From NCBI GenBank assembly GCA_021498125.1, contig JAIZWL010000001.1, positions 1,040,099-1,104,098 on the forward strand: 64,000 nt of DNA, in the 5' to 3' direction. This DNA is from Candidatus Thorarchaeota archaeon. GTDB taxonomy: Archaea > Asgardarchaeota > Thorarchaeia > Thorarchaeales > Thorarchaeaceae. Position 1 is the stretch's first letter. Each line of letters opens with the position of its first letter. Shown here piece after piece: positions 1-7,846 of this stretch. The notes under the pieces are model-generated. The model ran no database searches. It was given only the letters and a program-made list of their open reading frames with translations, and was not told the DNA's origin. The position numbers and the translations under genes were made by a program.

Positions 1-118
1 TAAATCCACCCGGCAATACCCATGAGCCCTTGTGCGGTTCGTGGCCGCGTTTCACGAGAATGATATTCTCTCCGTCTATGATTGCAACATCGACTGTTGG
101 TGTGGGACTACGATACAT
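1..118 (-). CDS. Nudix hydrolase, N-terminal fragment (runs off left edge)
   Basis: The reverse strand reads from an ATG at 118 with no stop to the window edge, giving 39 residues. They include VDVAIIDGENIILVKR and GSWVLPGGF, the usual first strands of a Nudix fold (beta-strand, hydrophobic-LVKR, then W-x-LPGG) just before the Nudix box, which lies outside the window. Nudix enzymes hydrolyse nucleoside diphosphates linked to another moiety; the WVLPGGF start is typical of ADP-ribose pyrophosphatase-like members, but substrate cannot be told from this piece. The ATG overlaps the TGA of the upstream membrane-protein gene (ATGA at 117-120 region), so the two are probably translationally coupled. 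The family call is fairly secure despite the short length. Confidence 0.8.
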   Translation of the reverse strand, partial: MYRSPTPTVDVAIIDGENIILVKRGHEPHKGSWVLPGGF

Positions 119-1161
119 CAATACATCTCCCTTGGTGATGCTCTGGCAAAGTTGACAAGTGTGATTATTGCAAAGATTAGAAATGCAAGCCAGACGACTA
201 ATGTGACGATGAGTAGATTGGTCTTGAAGAAGATCTCGACGAGCAGGAACAGCACGACTATTGTGAGGTTCGAGGCCCCGCCTAGGGTGCTGCTGTCCGC
301 GACACCGAGAGCACGCTTGACGATTATCAGAATCACGACGATTCCGAGGGATACCCAGTTGATGTAGGTTGTAAAGACCCATGACATATCAAGGAATGGC
401 AACACACCAAATGGCGTAATGATTGGTGGTAGGTAGACTATGGTGAACACGATAAAGAGAAGTGCCTCCATCAGTCTGATACGCCCTGTTGGTGGTTCAG
501 TGTAGATGGTGCCAAGGAGTCCCTTTTCATACTGCTGAGCCCCGAAATAGATGAAGTGGATGGGTGCTCCGATACTTAAGGCGTTGACGAGGCACTGTGC
601 TATCCCGTATACGATTCCAAATCCTGATGTGCTCCACGTCGTTAACATGAGATTCCAGATCTGGAGATACTGTGGGATGAACGCAAGCATGATGTACCCC
701 GGGAGGATGCATAGTGCAATTGCGATGATTCCCGTGATGATGGCGGCGAACCTTCCAAGATTGAATTTTCCTACAGCGATCGCGTGTCCCATATTTCCTG
801 CAAAGACCAACCCACCTATTACTGCAATCGGCGCACTAATGATGGGCATTACAAAGAAGATCATCACAAAGGCCGCATTGAGTCCGTAAAACACCCTCCA
901 GCGGAGAGGGACTGCTGTTGTGCTCTCTCTCAACAGATAGATCGTATTTGATATACGGTATCGATTGAAATAGAGAATTCCCACCCATGTCACCGAAAAG
1001 ACTGTCGGGACGATAATATTGTTGAATAATATATTGAGCAGTGGCTCCCCAAATGGTGTGATCTGAAAGGGGAGTACAAACATGAGCAGGAAGAAATAGA
1101 ACGGTGTGGCAATCCACAGTGCTACAACAATAACGCGAGTCATTAACCAGTCTGGGCTCAT
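118..1161 (-). CDS. Polytopic membrane protein of unknown function
   Basis: A 347-residue protein with about nine predicted membrane helices spread over the whole length, short loops and a hydrophilic stretch around residue 70-85 (YRISNTIYLLRESTT). No catalytic or transport motif is recognised. The ATG at 1161 is preceded by GGTGGT, an acceptable ribosome-binding site. Its stop overlaps the ATG of the Nudix gene by one base pair step (ATGA), so the pair forms an operon reading left. It faces pyrF across an 83 bp gap that contains one TATA-like element. Function unknown. Confidence 0.8.
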   Translation of the reverse strand: MSPDWLMTRVIVVALWIATPFYFFLLMFVLPFQITPFGEPLLNILFNNIIVPTVFSVTWVGILYFNRYRISNTIYLLRESTTAVPLRWRVFYGLNAAFVMIFFVMPIISAPIAVIGGLVFAGNMGHAIAVGKFNLGRFAAIITGIIAIALCILPGYIMLAFIPQYLQIWNLMLTTWSTSGFGIVYGIAQCLVNALSIGAPIHFIYFGAQQYEKGLLGTIYTEPPTGRIRLMEALLFIVFTIVYLPPIITPFGVLPFLDMSWVFTTYINWVSLGIVVILIIVKRALGVADSSTLGGASNLTIVVLFLLVEIFFKTNLLIVTLVVWLAFLIFAIITLVNFARASPREMY

Positions 1162-1194
1162 CCGACCACCGTTCTAAAGGAGTCCTCCGCATCT

Positions 1195-1202
1195 CATATA
1201 AG
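1195..1202. promoter_or_regulatory. TATA-like element between divergent genes
   Basis: CATATAAG lies about 43-50 bp before the pyrF ATG and reads CTTATATG on the other strand, about 33-40 bp before the membrane-protein ATG. Archaeal TATA boxes sit about 25 bp before the transcription start, so it fits pyrF with a short leader that still holds the GGAGGG site at 1233-1238. It may serve both directions. Inferred from sequence only. Confidence 0.4.
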
Positions 1203-1244
1203 TATGCTCGACATTGTATTAGATAGCATTACGGAGGGTTCTCA

Positions 1245-2036
1245 ATGCTAAAGAGGAAGCTCTCGGCCGCCGCATATGTTCGAAAGACACGGCTTATCGT
1301 GGGTCTTGACCTGACAGTCTCCTTTCCTGTTGGGGGCGGGCCAATCGTCGAGTCAGAGAAGCAGCGTATTGAAAAGGATGCACTGAAGATCATCTCGGAG
1401 ACTGCGGAGTCTGTCGTGGCCTTCAAGATCAATCGTCATCTTCTTCTCCCCTTGGGGCTGTTTGATCGGATTCCACGAATACTTGATGCAATTCATGATC
1501 AGGGTCTTCCCGCAATCATGGACTGTAAGATCAATGATATCGGGAACACGAACGAGGTCATCACTCGCTATTATCTTGATGCGGGTTTTGACGCAGTGAT
1601 AGCGAACCCTTTTGTGGGTTGGGATGGGGGTCTCGCACCCGTGTTCAAGACCGCCCGTGATCGCAAGAAGGGTGTGATTCTCCTATGCTATATGTCGCAT
1701 CCCGGTGCCAGTGAAGGATATGGACTCATGGTTGCCACTGATGAGAAGAAGAAAAAGCATGATGCTTTCTATAGGGTCTTTGCCAAGAATGCTCTACAAT
1801 GGGAGGCTGATGGGGTCATCGTTGGTGCGACAGCGCCGGACAAGATACGTGAGGTACGACAGATTCTTGGTGATGAGGTTCCTATCATCAGTCCCGGTGT
1901 TGGGGCACAAGGTGGAAGCGCCGCCGATGCCATCAATGCGGGGGCCAGTTACATCATTGTTGCACGTTCGATCATCAATGCCCCTGATCCACGGGCGAAG
2001 GCACAGGAGATCGCAGCTCAGACTTGGAGCCAGTAA
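1245..2036 (+). CDS. pyrF: Orotidine 5'-phosphate decarboxylase
   Basis: Converts OMP to UMP, the last step of de novo pyrimidine synthesis, in the cytoplasm. The 263-residue protein is a TIM barrel with the family's key features: GLDLT at 20-24, the lysine of AFKINRH near 61, the catalytic D-x-K-x-x-D in MDCKINDIGN (Asp93, Lys95, Asp98), and the late phosphate-binding stretch SPGVGAQGG followed by ASYIIVARSI. Length is that of the archaeal/class III type. The ATG is preceded by GGAGGG at six-base spacing. No other pyrimidine gene is adjacent. Confidence 0.93.
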   Translation: MLKRKLSAAAYVRKTRLIVGLDLTVSFPVGGGPIVESEKQRIEKDALKIISETAESVVAFKINRHLLLPLGLFDRIPRILDAIHDQGLPAIMDCKINDIGNTNEVITRYYLDAGFDAVIANPFVGWDGGLAPVFKTARDRKKGVILLCYMSHPGASEGYGLMVATDEKKKKHDAFYRVFAKNALQWEADGVIVGATAPDKIREVRQILGDEVPIISPGVGAQGGSAADAINAGASYIIVARSIINAPDPRAKAQEIAAQTWSQ

Positions 2037-2223
2037 GATGTCTTTCATTTGTTGGTGTGCCTCTTTTCATATGTACACTCTTGTACAACGACGCTCGGAT
2101 AGTAGCAGTCCATTGTCATCCCCATCAGAAACAGATAAAGGACTCATACGTTCGCCACACCTGTACATGACTATGTATCCGTTTAGCGCAAGTGTTTTCT
2201 CACACTATGGAGCGGACAGATAA

Positions 2224-3495
2224 ATGAATGGTGAAAATAATTTTGCTCTGGCCACTTGGACCAGCTTTATTGCAGAATCACAGATTCGTGCTCTCTTAAA
2301 GTACAAAGTGAAATATTATTTTGCTGGTGGGAAGCCCGGTGTTATTCCCACTGATGCCTTTTCACAGATCCTGGCTGATCTCAGCGAGCTGTATAAAGAG
2401 AATCCCGCTCTTGCCATCGAGGACCTCAATTATGGGCCGACTGGTGGTCAACCGTGGTTTCTCAAGACTCTTGCAAAGCGTCTTCATGATGTACGTGGCA
2501 TCCACATAGATCCCGAGACCGAATGGGATGCTGTGTCGATCACAAATGGGTCACAGCAGGCGCTCTATACCCTGTTGGACACGTTGATTGATCCCGGCGA
2601 TGTCATCATCACTCCCTCTCCCTCATACCTTGGCTTTCTCGTTCCAGCAGTCAAACTTGGCGCGAGGTTAGTCACGGTGCCAACCGACCTTGATGGTATC
2701 ATCCCCGAATTTGTTGAGAAGGCTATCCAACTATCAATGATCAAGTTCGGCAAGACTCCAGACATGCTCTATGTTGTCTCGGACTCTGATAACCCCAAGG
2801 GCACTACATTGCCTATGGACCGCCGACGGGCTCTCTTTGATATCTGTGAGAGTCATAACATACTTCTTGTTGAGGACTCTGCTTATGCGGAGATCCAGTT
2901 CAAGAAGACACCCCCTGCCATCAAGACCCTTGACAAGGAGAATTCTCGGGTGGCTTATCTGGGTACTACCAGCAAAGAGGCTGCGGTACTTCGGGTTGGC
3001 TATTCAGTGTTACCTCCAGCCATCAAAGAACAGGTCTTGAAAGACAAGGGCTATCTCGATCTATGTACATCCACTCTTGTCCAACGCATCTTGGATGAAT
3101 ACTACTCCAAGTATATCGACGAGGCCATGCGGAAAGGCGTTCCTGAATACGAGCGTCGGTACCGCGCTATGGCAAAGGCGATGGACGAATCGTTCCCTGC
3201 TGGTGATAGGACCGATCCCACTGGTGGCTTCTTTATCTGGTGGGAGAGTGAAAAGAAGGACTTTGACAGCAAGAAGTTCATGATGGACGTTGCCATACCA
3301 AATGATGTCCTCTTCGTGCCAGGAGGTCCCTTCTATCCGATTACAGGCTATAGCATAACCGAGGACGGTACCGATTTAGTTGAGAGCAAGGCCGAACCTA
3401 ACACAATGCGTATTGGTTTCTCCTATGCGACAGAAGATATCATTGAGATGGGTATTCCCCGTCTTGGTAAACTCTTGACAAAGGAACTCGGATAG
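2224..3495 (+). CDS. PLP-dependent aminotransferase, class I/II (2-aminoadipate/MocR-like subgroup)
   Basis: A 423-residue fold-type I aminotransferase. Visible motifs are LNYGPTGGQPWFL (about 68-80), the cofactor-stacking region ITNGSQQALYTLLD, Tyr in PSPSYLGF, an Asn in VSDSDNPKGTT that replaces the usual NPTG context, Asp in LLVEDSAYAEI near 218, and the Schiff-base lysine in GTTSKEAAVLRVGY (Lys251). This layout resembles LysN/2-aminoadipate aminotransferases and the catalytic part of MocR proteins, without the DNA-binding domain. The amino donor and acceptor cannot be assigned. A 187 bp stretch separates it from pyrF and shows no other gene. Confidence 0.88.
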   Translation: MNGENNFALATWTSFIAESQIRALLKYKVKYYFAGGKPGVIPTDAFSQILADLSELYKENPALAIEDLNYGPTGGQPWFLKTLAKRLHDVRGIHIDPETEWDAVSITNGSQQALYTLLDTLIDPGDVIITPSPSYLGFLVPAVKLGARLVTVPTDLDGIIPEFVEKAIQLSMIKFGKTPDMLYVVSDSDNPKGTTLPMDRRRALFDICESHNILLVEDSAYAEIQFKKTPPAIKTLDKENSRVAYLGTTSKEAAVLRVGYSVLPPAIKEQVLKDKGYLDLCTSTLVQRILDEYYSKYIDEAMRKGVPEYERRYRAMAKAMDESFPAGDRTDPTGGFFIWWESEKKDFDSKKFMMDVAIPNDVLFVPGGPFYPITGYSITEDGTDLVESKAEPNTMRIGFSYATEDIIEMGIPRLGKLLTKELG

Positions 3496-3529
3496 AGATC
3501 ATCTCTCTGTCCGTTTCTTCTTTCTTTTA

Positions 3530-5251
3530 TTATATCGAGAAATTGATGAATTGGGTTCCACCATTTTTCAGTTCACTAATGTATGCTCTCTCATACGGCC
3601 CAAAGAGATCCGGGAACCCCGAATTGATCGCCCACTCTATCCATGACCATGACGACTCCTGTGACATCTTCCCTGTTGCCCATCGTCCAAAGGCCCAGCT
3701 GAGGTATCGCTGAACGTCCCTTCGGTCTTTGAGTAGAGTTTCTTGTTCCTCTCCATTCATCTCAGCAAGCCTCTCTCTCAGTGAGTTCTCAAAATCATTT
3801 ATCTCTGCATACCGCGTATAGATGAATGAATGGAGTGCGAGGGCTGCCTCGTTCATCTCATCGAATCGTTTCTTTCTTCTGAATTTACTGATCTTCCCGA
3901 CAAGTTTGAACAGGCCCCCTTCATGTAAGGTGGGAATCCCCCTCTCTAAGAGGCTCTTTCCCAACCGCTCGCCCCATGGAGTATTGAAGAATAGGCGTGT
4001 GTATTTTACAAAGGCCGGATACGGTACACCAATATCTCTTGCAGTAGGAATCACTTGGCCATAGTATGCGGTCTCACCGGGTCCCCCCACATGGACCGCC
4101 ACAGGAATGATCGTGTCAATGACAAATTGCCTTGAATCAACTCGTAGTGAGAGATCCTGTGCGTATTCGCTCAGATCCGGATCGTTCTTTGAGACCTCAA
4201 TCTCGATGGTAGAGTCGCAGACGGGGCATTTTCCGTACAGTACTGCGCGGTCCCCCTCTGTTCTGTAATGTAACCGGGCTCTTGCACGATTGCACTCTTT
4301 TTCAGGGCACTCGTAAAAGAAGGGGACATAATCCTTCTCTCTCCGCCCCAGCCCCGTCTTGAAACCATTCTCGAGAATTAGATCTGTGGCCCTCTGTTGC
4401 GAACGAAGGAATTTTTCTCTCACATCTGCTCGTAGCATGAATTCTAGGCCCTTGACCAATAGCGGTCGAATCTTCGGATTGGCCGCAGGAAAGAGCGGCA
4501 TTCCAAGATCTCCATTTATGTTGAGGAGATGCCCAATTATTCTTGCACCCCACTCACCAAGGCTCTGTGAATTGACAAAGGCCCATCTACACACGGAGAG
4601 TGCCTGTTCAAGTCGTTCTTCAAATAGGTCTCGCACATGACCATCCAAGAGCTTGAAGAGTGGTCTATATCCCTCACGAATGTTGTCCTCTACAGTCCGG
4701 TACCATTCTATATCTGGCAATGGCAATGCATAGACTGGTGAGTTCTCATACCCTTCTGGCACGGGAATGCGGGCAAGAGTCCCCTCATGTCCATATAGCG
4801 GGGTCCTCATGTGTGTCAGTTCTGGTTGCACTTCATCATAATCTGCTACACAAAAGTATGCGCCTGCTGAGATCCCCTGCTTGTTGGCAAGGGATGCGAT
4901 TTTGAATGCGGTTGCAGCCTTATTGAGAATAAATGCGGGGCCTCCAAGAGTCACACTCTGATGTGCTGCCTCTATCCCTCCATTTGTCAATTGTACTATG
5001 GTCTTCTCGACCTTGGGAGTCAAGACACCCAATCTCTTGTTGGCCGCTCGGATCCCTCTCTGAATCTGCCGAGTTCTCTCTTCAGAGAACCAGTCCATTT
5101 GTCTATATCGCTCAATAATTGGTGGAATTCGTTCAACGGTTTCCTGCATCGTCTTGGGAGGCAAGTCATAGATCTCTCTTGCTAGTTGCTCGTGTTCCCC
5201 CTTCCAGATGAATGCATCATAGACTGAAACAATGCTGGGTTGCATCTGCAT
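3530..5251 (-). CDS. bshC: BshC-like cysteine-adding enzyme with zinc-ribbon insertion
   Basis: In bacillithiol synthesis BshC is assigned the addition of cysteine to glucosaminyl-malate. The 573-residue product carries the family's core near 97-140 (HQSVTLGGPAFILNKAATAF, then a segment ending VADYDE, matching the GQQ-GGPLYTLYKA and ASEDHD region) and the late AYYGQVIPTARDIGVPYP near 396-412. The first is degenerate: GQQ is replaced. An insertion near 315-345 holds four cysteines as CPEKEC and CPVC, like a zinc ribbon. An alternative ATG two codons in (5245) is better spaced from GAGGAG. It follows bshA by 9 bp, which strongly supports the call. Activity is inferred. Confidence 0.75.
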   Translation of the reverse strand: MQMQPSIVSVYDAFIWKGEHEQLAREIYDLPPKTMQETVERIPPIIERYRQMDWFSEERTRQIQRGIRAANKRLGVLTPKVEKTIVQLTNGGIEAAHQSVTLGGPAFILNKAATAFKIASLANKQGISAGAYFCVADYDEVQPELTHMRTPLYGHEGTLARIPVPEGYENSPVYALPLPDIEWYRTVEDNIREGYRPLFKLLDGHVRDLFEERLEQALSVCRWAFVNSQSLGEWGARIIGHLLNINGDLGMPLFPAANPKIRPLLVKGLEFMLRADVREKFLRSQQRATDLILENGFKTGLGRREKDYVPFFYECPEKECNRARARLHYRTEGDRAVLYGKCPVCDSTIEIEVSKNDPDLSEYAQDLSLRVDSRQFVIDTIIPVAVHVGGPGETAYYGQVIPTARDIGVPYPAFVKYTRLFFNTPWGERLGKSLLERGIPTLHEGGLFKLVGKISKFRRKKRFDEMNEAALALHSFIYTRYAEINDFENSLRERLAEMNGEEQETLLKDRRDVQRYLSWAFGRWATGKMSQESSWSWIEWAINSGFPDLFGPYERAYISELKNGGTQFINFSI

Positions 5252-5260
5252 CTCTCCTCT

Positions 5261-6424
5261 TCATTGCAGGACTGATTGAAAGACCTGTTCATACATCGGG
5301 ACGATCTTGGAGGCTGCAAACGACTCTTCGACACGTCTCCTTCCGGCCTTGCCCAATGCCTCTCGTTTGGAATCGTTCTCGAGTAATTCAATGATTGCTC
5401 CTGCAAGCTCTTCTGGTTCGAAGGTCTTTGTGACTATTCCATCAATTCCCGGGCGGACCAGCTCAGGGATCCCTCCTGCTGGCGTGGTGATCACCGGCAG
5501 ACGGCAGCTCATTGCTTCAAGGAGGACAAGTGGCATGCCTTCCAGGGTTGAGTTGAGAACGAACAGATCAGCCGAACACATGATCTCTCGCATATTGCTC
5601 TTGATGCCAAGCAAGTGGACATTATCACAGAGGCTGAGTTTCTCAATCCTCCTCTCGACATCGATACGTGTTGGGCCATCACCTGCGATTATTAGTCTGG
5701 TTCGAGGATGATGATCGACCACGATTCTCATCACATCGATCAGGTCCACTACACGTTTGACAGGTCTAAAGTTAGAGGCATGAAGGATGACCTTTTCTTT
5801 CGGGTCGATATTCTGTGTGTCATCTCTTAGCGAGACGCAGCCGCTCTCTACAGTCAGTCGTATTCCCTCAAGATGTGTGAACTTTGAGACATCAATGAAG
5901 TTCGGAATGACATGTATCTCTCGTTCGATTCCCAGCTCGTCGTATGCTTTTTCTCTGAGAAACTCCGAGACCGCAGTAACTGCATTAGCCTGCTCAATCA
6001 CGTATTTGACAACTGGTCTATATGCCGGATCCACTCCAAGTGTGTGAACATCCGACCCATGAAGCGTGACCACATAGGGAATGCCCGTTATCTCACGAGT
6101 CATGAATGCAGACATAGCATGTGGAATTGCGTAGTGGGAGTGGATGAGGTCCAGATTGGCGCTCCGTACGATCTTGATTATCTTAGAGGCAAGTGCCATA
6201 GAATACGGCGATCCCACATCCTTGAACAGTGGATAGTCGAAATTGTCCACAAGATCAACATAGACTCGTGGGGTCTGCTCCCACATGAGAGAGAATGGTC
6301 GTTGGTACGAGATGAAATGAATCGTATACCCTATCTCAGCAAGGTGTTGTCCAAGTCGTGTGGCCACATAGCCCGAGCCACCTACAGATGGATATAGATT
6401 CACTCCTATTCTCACATAGTTCAC
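5261..6424 (-). CDS. bshA: BshA-like GT4 glycosyltransferase (N-acetylglucosaminyl-malate synthase)
   Basis: BshA joins GlcNAc from UDP-GlcNAc to L-malate, the first bacillithiol step. The 387-residue GT-B protein begins IGVNLYPSVGGSGYVATRLG, then has HFISYQRPFSL, LIHSHYAIPHAMSAFM, VTLHGSDVHTLGVDP and ANAVTAVSEFLREKAY, all characteristic of BshA rather than generic GT4 enzymes. The C-terminal half has the EX7E pattern in LEGMPLVLLEAMSCRLPVIT. It is about ten residues longer than bacterial BshA. It heads a two-gene unit with bshC and is divergent from the deacetylase gene at 6514, so all three pathway steps are present together. Confidence 0.87.
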   Translation of the reverse strand: MNYVRIGVNLYPSVGGSGYVATRLGQHLAEIGYTIHFISYQRPFSLMWEQTPRVYVDLVDNFDYPLFKDVGSPYSMALASKIIKIVRSANLDLIHSHYAIPHAMSAFMTREITGIPYVVTLHGSDVHTLGVDPAYRPVVKYVIEQANAVTAVSEFLREKAYDELGIEREIHVIPNFIDVSKFTHLEGIRLTVESGCVSLRDDTQNIDPKEKVILHASNFRPVKRVVDLIDVMRIVVDHHPRTRLIIAGDGPTRIDVERRIEKLSLCDNVHLLGIKSNMREIMCSADLFVLNSTLEGMPLVLLEAMSCRLPVITTPAGGIPELVRPGIDGIVTKTFEPEELAGAIIELLENDSKREALGKAGRRRVEESFAASKIVPMYEQVFQSVLQ

Positions 6425-6513
6425 CTACTGAAGTCTACTCCCTCTACTCCCTCCCGATAATAAGCACAATGATATGGTCAACATTGATTAAGCGCGACCG
6501 CTACCTTCTTCTC

Positions 6514-7179
6514 ATGCCAGCCTCTGATGACTCGATCCTTGTTGTCTGCGCACATCCCGACGACGAATCTATAGGGGGCGGAGGCACTATCGCCGCACAT
6601 GCCGCACAGGGTCATTCTGTAGATGTCCTCTGTCTGACCGGGACCGAGGTGAGAAACAGGGAGCTACGAGAGGCTTGCCGTGTTCTTGGAGTGCGCGACC
6701 TGTACGCGTGTCTTCGTGCCGATTTTGAGATCGATCTGTCACTGGTTGATGACGTGGCTCAGACAATTCTCAAATCCCGCCCTCGGATCATACTCACGCA
6801 TTCTCCCTCTGACTACAATCGTGGGCATGTGATGTGTTCGCAGATCGTGAACGAGGCAGTGGAATGGGCCTCACATACCACAATGTTCGAGAACGCTCAT
6901 CGAGTTGAGCAGGTCTATCATATGGAGATCAACTCGTTGCTCAATCGTCCTACGGTCATGGTTGACATCACGCTCCATTATGAGACCGCATTACAGGCAT
7001 TGCAATGTTATTCCTCACAGATACAGAAGGCCGATGGGTTCTATCCGCGACTCTACGATTCCCGAACTAGACTTCGTGGAGTTCAAGCAGGATGTCAACG
7101 GGCCGAGGCCTTTTCATTACACGTACCAATTCATGCAGGGCCGTTCTATCCATCAAATAATGTGCGTTCTCTGTTCTGA
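6514..7179 (+). CDS. bshB: LmbE/PIG-L-family deacetylase, probable BshB
   Basis: Zinc-dependent N-deacetylase family; BshB removes the acetyl group from GlcNAc-malate. The 222-residue protein has the metal/catalytic AHPDDESIGGGGT at the N-terminus and HSPSDYNRGHVM in the middle (the family's H-x-D/N-x-x-x-x-H region). The length matches BshB. An ATG at 6469 or upstream would add residues overlapping the divergent bshA start, so 6514 (MPASDDSILVVC) was preferred; no Shine-Dalgarno site precedes it. The position next to bshA and bshC makes BshB more likely than a mycothiol or GPI-type deacetylase. Confidence 0.83.
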   Translation: MPASDDSILVVCAHPDDESIGGGGTIAAHAAQGHSVDVLCLTGTEVRNRELREACRVLGVRDLYACLRADFEIDLSLVDDVAQTILKSRPRIILTHSPSDYNRGHVMCSQIVNEAVEWASHTTMFENAHRVEQVYHMEINSLLNRPTVMVDITLHYETALQALQCYSSQIQKADGFYPRLYDSRTRLRGVQAGCQRAEAFSLHVPIHAGPFYPSNNVRSLF

Positions 7180-7194
7180 GAACTGTTCGGCACT

Positions 7195-7593
7195 CTATTC
7201 TTCTGTTGCCTTCTGTCTTCTGGCAGCCAATAGCATCTTTAATTCGCCCATCATTGTCGTGGGTCCGCTTGGTGCCTTTGGCGGAGGTGGTTTGGGTGTA
7301 GCAGCAGCGGCAACTGGTGCGGCAGCCCCTGCACTGGGTGTTGAACCACCACTGGCAGCAGTAGCAGGTGCGGTCCTGAGATTTGCGATCTTGTTCTGTA
7401 AGGTATCAATTCGAGAATCGAGGGTCTGCATTTGTTTCTGGACCTCGTATACCTGAACCTGAAGTTCGCTAATTGCCTCTACTAGTTTCTTTGTAATTGT
7501 ACTGACGACCTCTCCAAGACTACGAAGTTTCTCTTCGGTCGGATCTTGCAAGGCCCATTCAAATTCTTCTTTAATGAAGTCGTCGTCACCCAT
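7195..7593 (-). CDS. Small coiled-coil, proline-rich protein with basic C-terminal helix
   Basis: From ATG 7593 it encodes 132 residues (a GTG at 7632 would add 13). Residues 1-25 are acidic and helical; about 28-75 form a heptad-patterned coiled coil (AISELQVQVYEVQKQM and onward). An Ala/Pro-rich linker with PKPPPPKAP follows, then a final amphipathic basic helix, MMGELKMLLAARRQK. The order coiled coil, polyproline, short helix recalls eukaryotic actin-nucleation subunits such as BRK1 or CCDC53, and the last helix is loosely WH2-like but lacks a clear LKK(T/V) motif. No sequence homology is claimed. A TATA-like TTTATAGC (minus strand, about 7820) lies upstream. Confidence 0.72.
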   Translation of the reverse strand: MGDDDFIKEEFEWALQDPTEEKLRSLGEVVSTITKKLVEAISELQVQVYEVQKQMQTLDSRIDTLQNKIANLRTAPATAASGGSTPSAGAAAPVAAAATPKPPPPKAPSGPTTMMGELKMLLAARRQKATEE

Positions 7594-7846
7594 TTTGCAG
7601 ACCGTCCATATGCAGTGTTCAGCCTTGGACACGAGACCCCGATGCGCCCAAGAACAGTGTTAGATCTTGGCAGGAACGGTCGTGTTCATTTTCGTTCGAC
7701 CTCTGCAATGTATCTCCCACCGGAGTATCTGAGCATCCGCTGTCCTTCTGTCCAAGTATGTTCACGTGTGTTGCTATTTGCAACCTATTATCAAATTGAA
7801 TCTTCCCGTTCTTGCTATAAACATTGTTGGGAGGGCTATGCTCTTT

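Noticed and set aside
3494..3506. AGAGATCATCTCT palindrome at the end of the aminotransferase gene as terminator
   Set aside because: The loop would be one base; the pyrimidine-rich tail is not a clean T-tract.
6358..6513. Upstream extension of the BshB-like gene from ATG 6358 or 6469
   Set aside because: It overlaps the bshA start on the other strand and adds residues not found in LmbE/BshB proteins; ATG 6514 fits the family's N-terminus.
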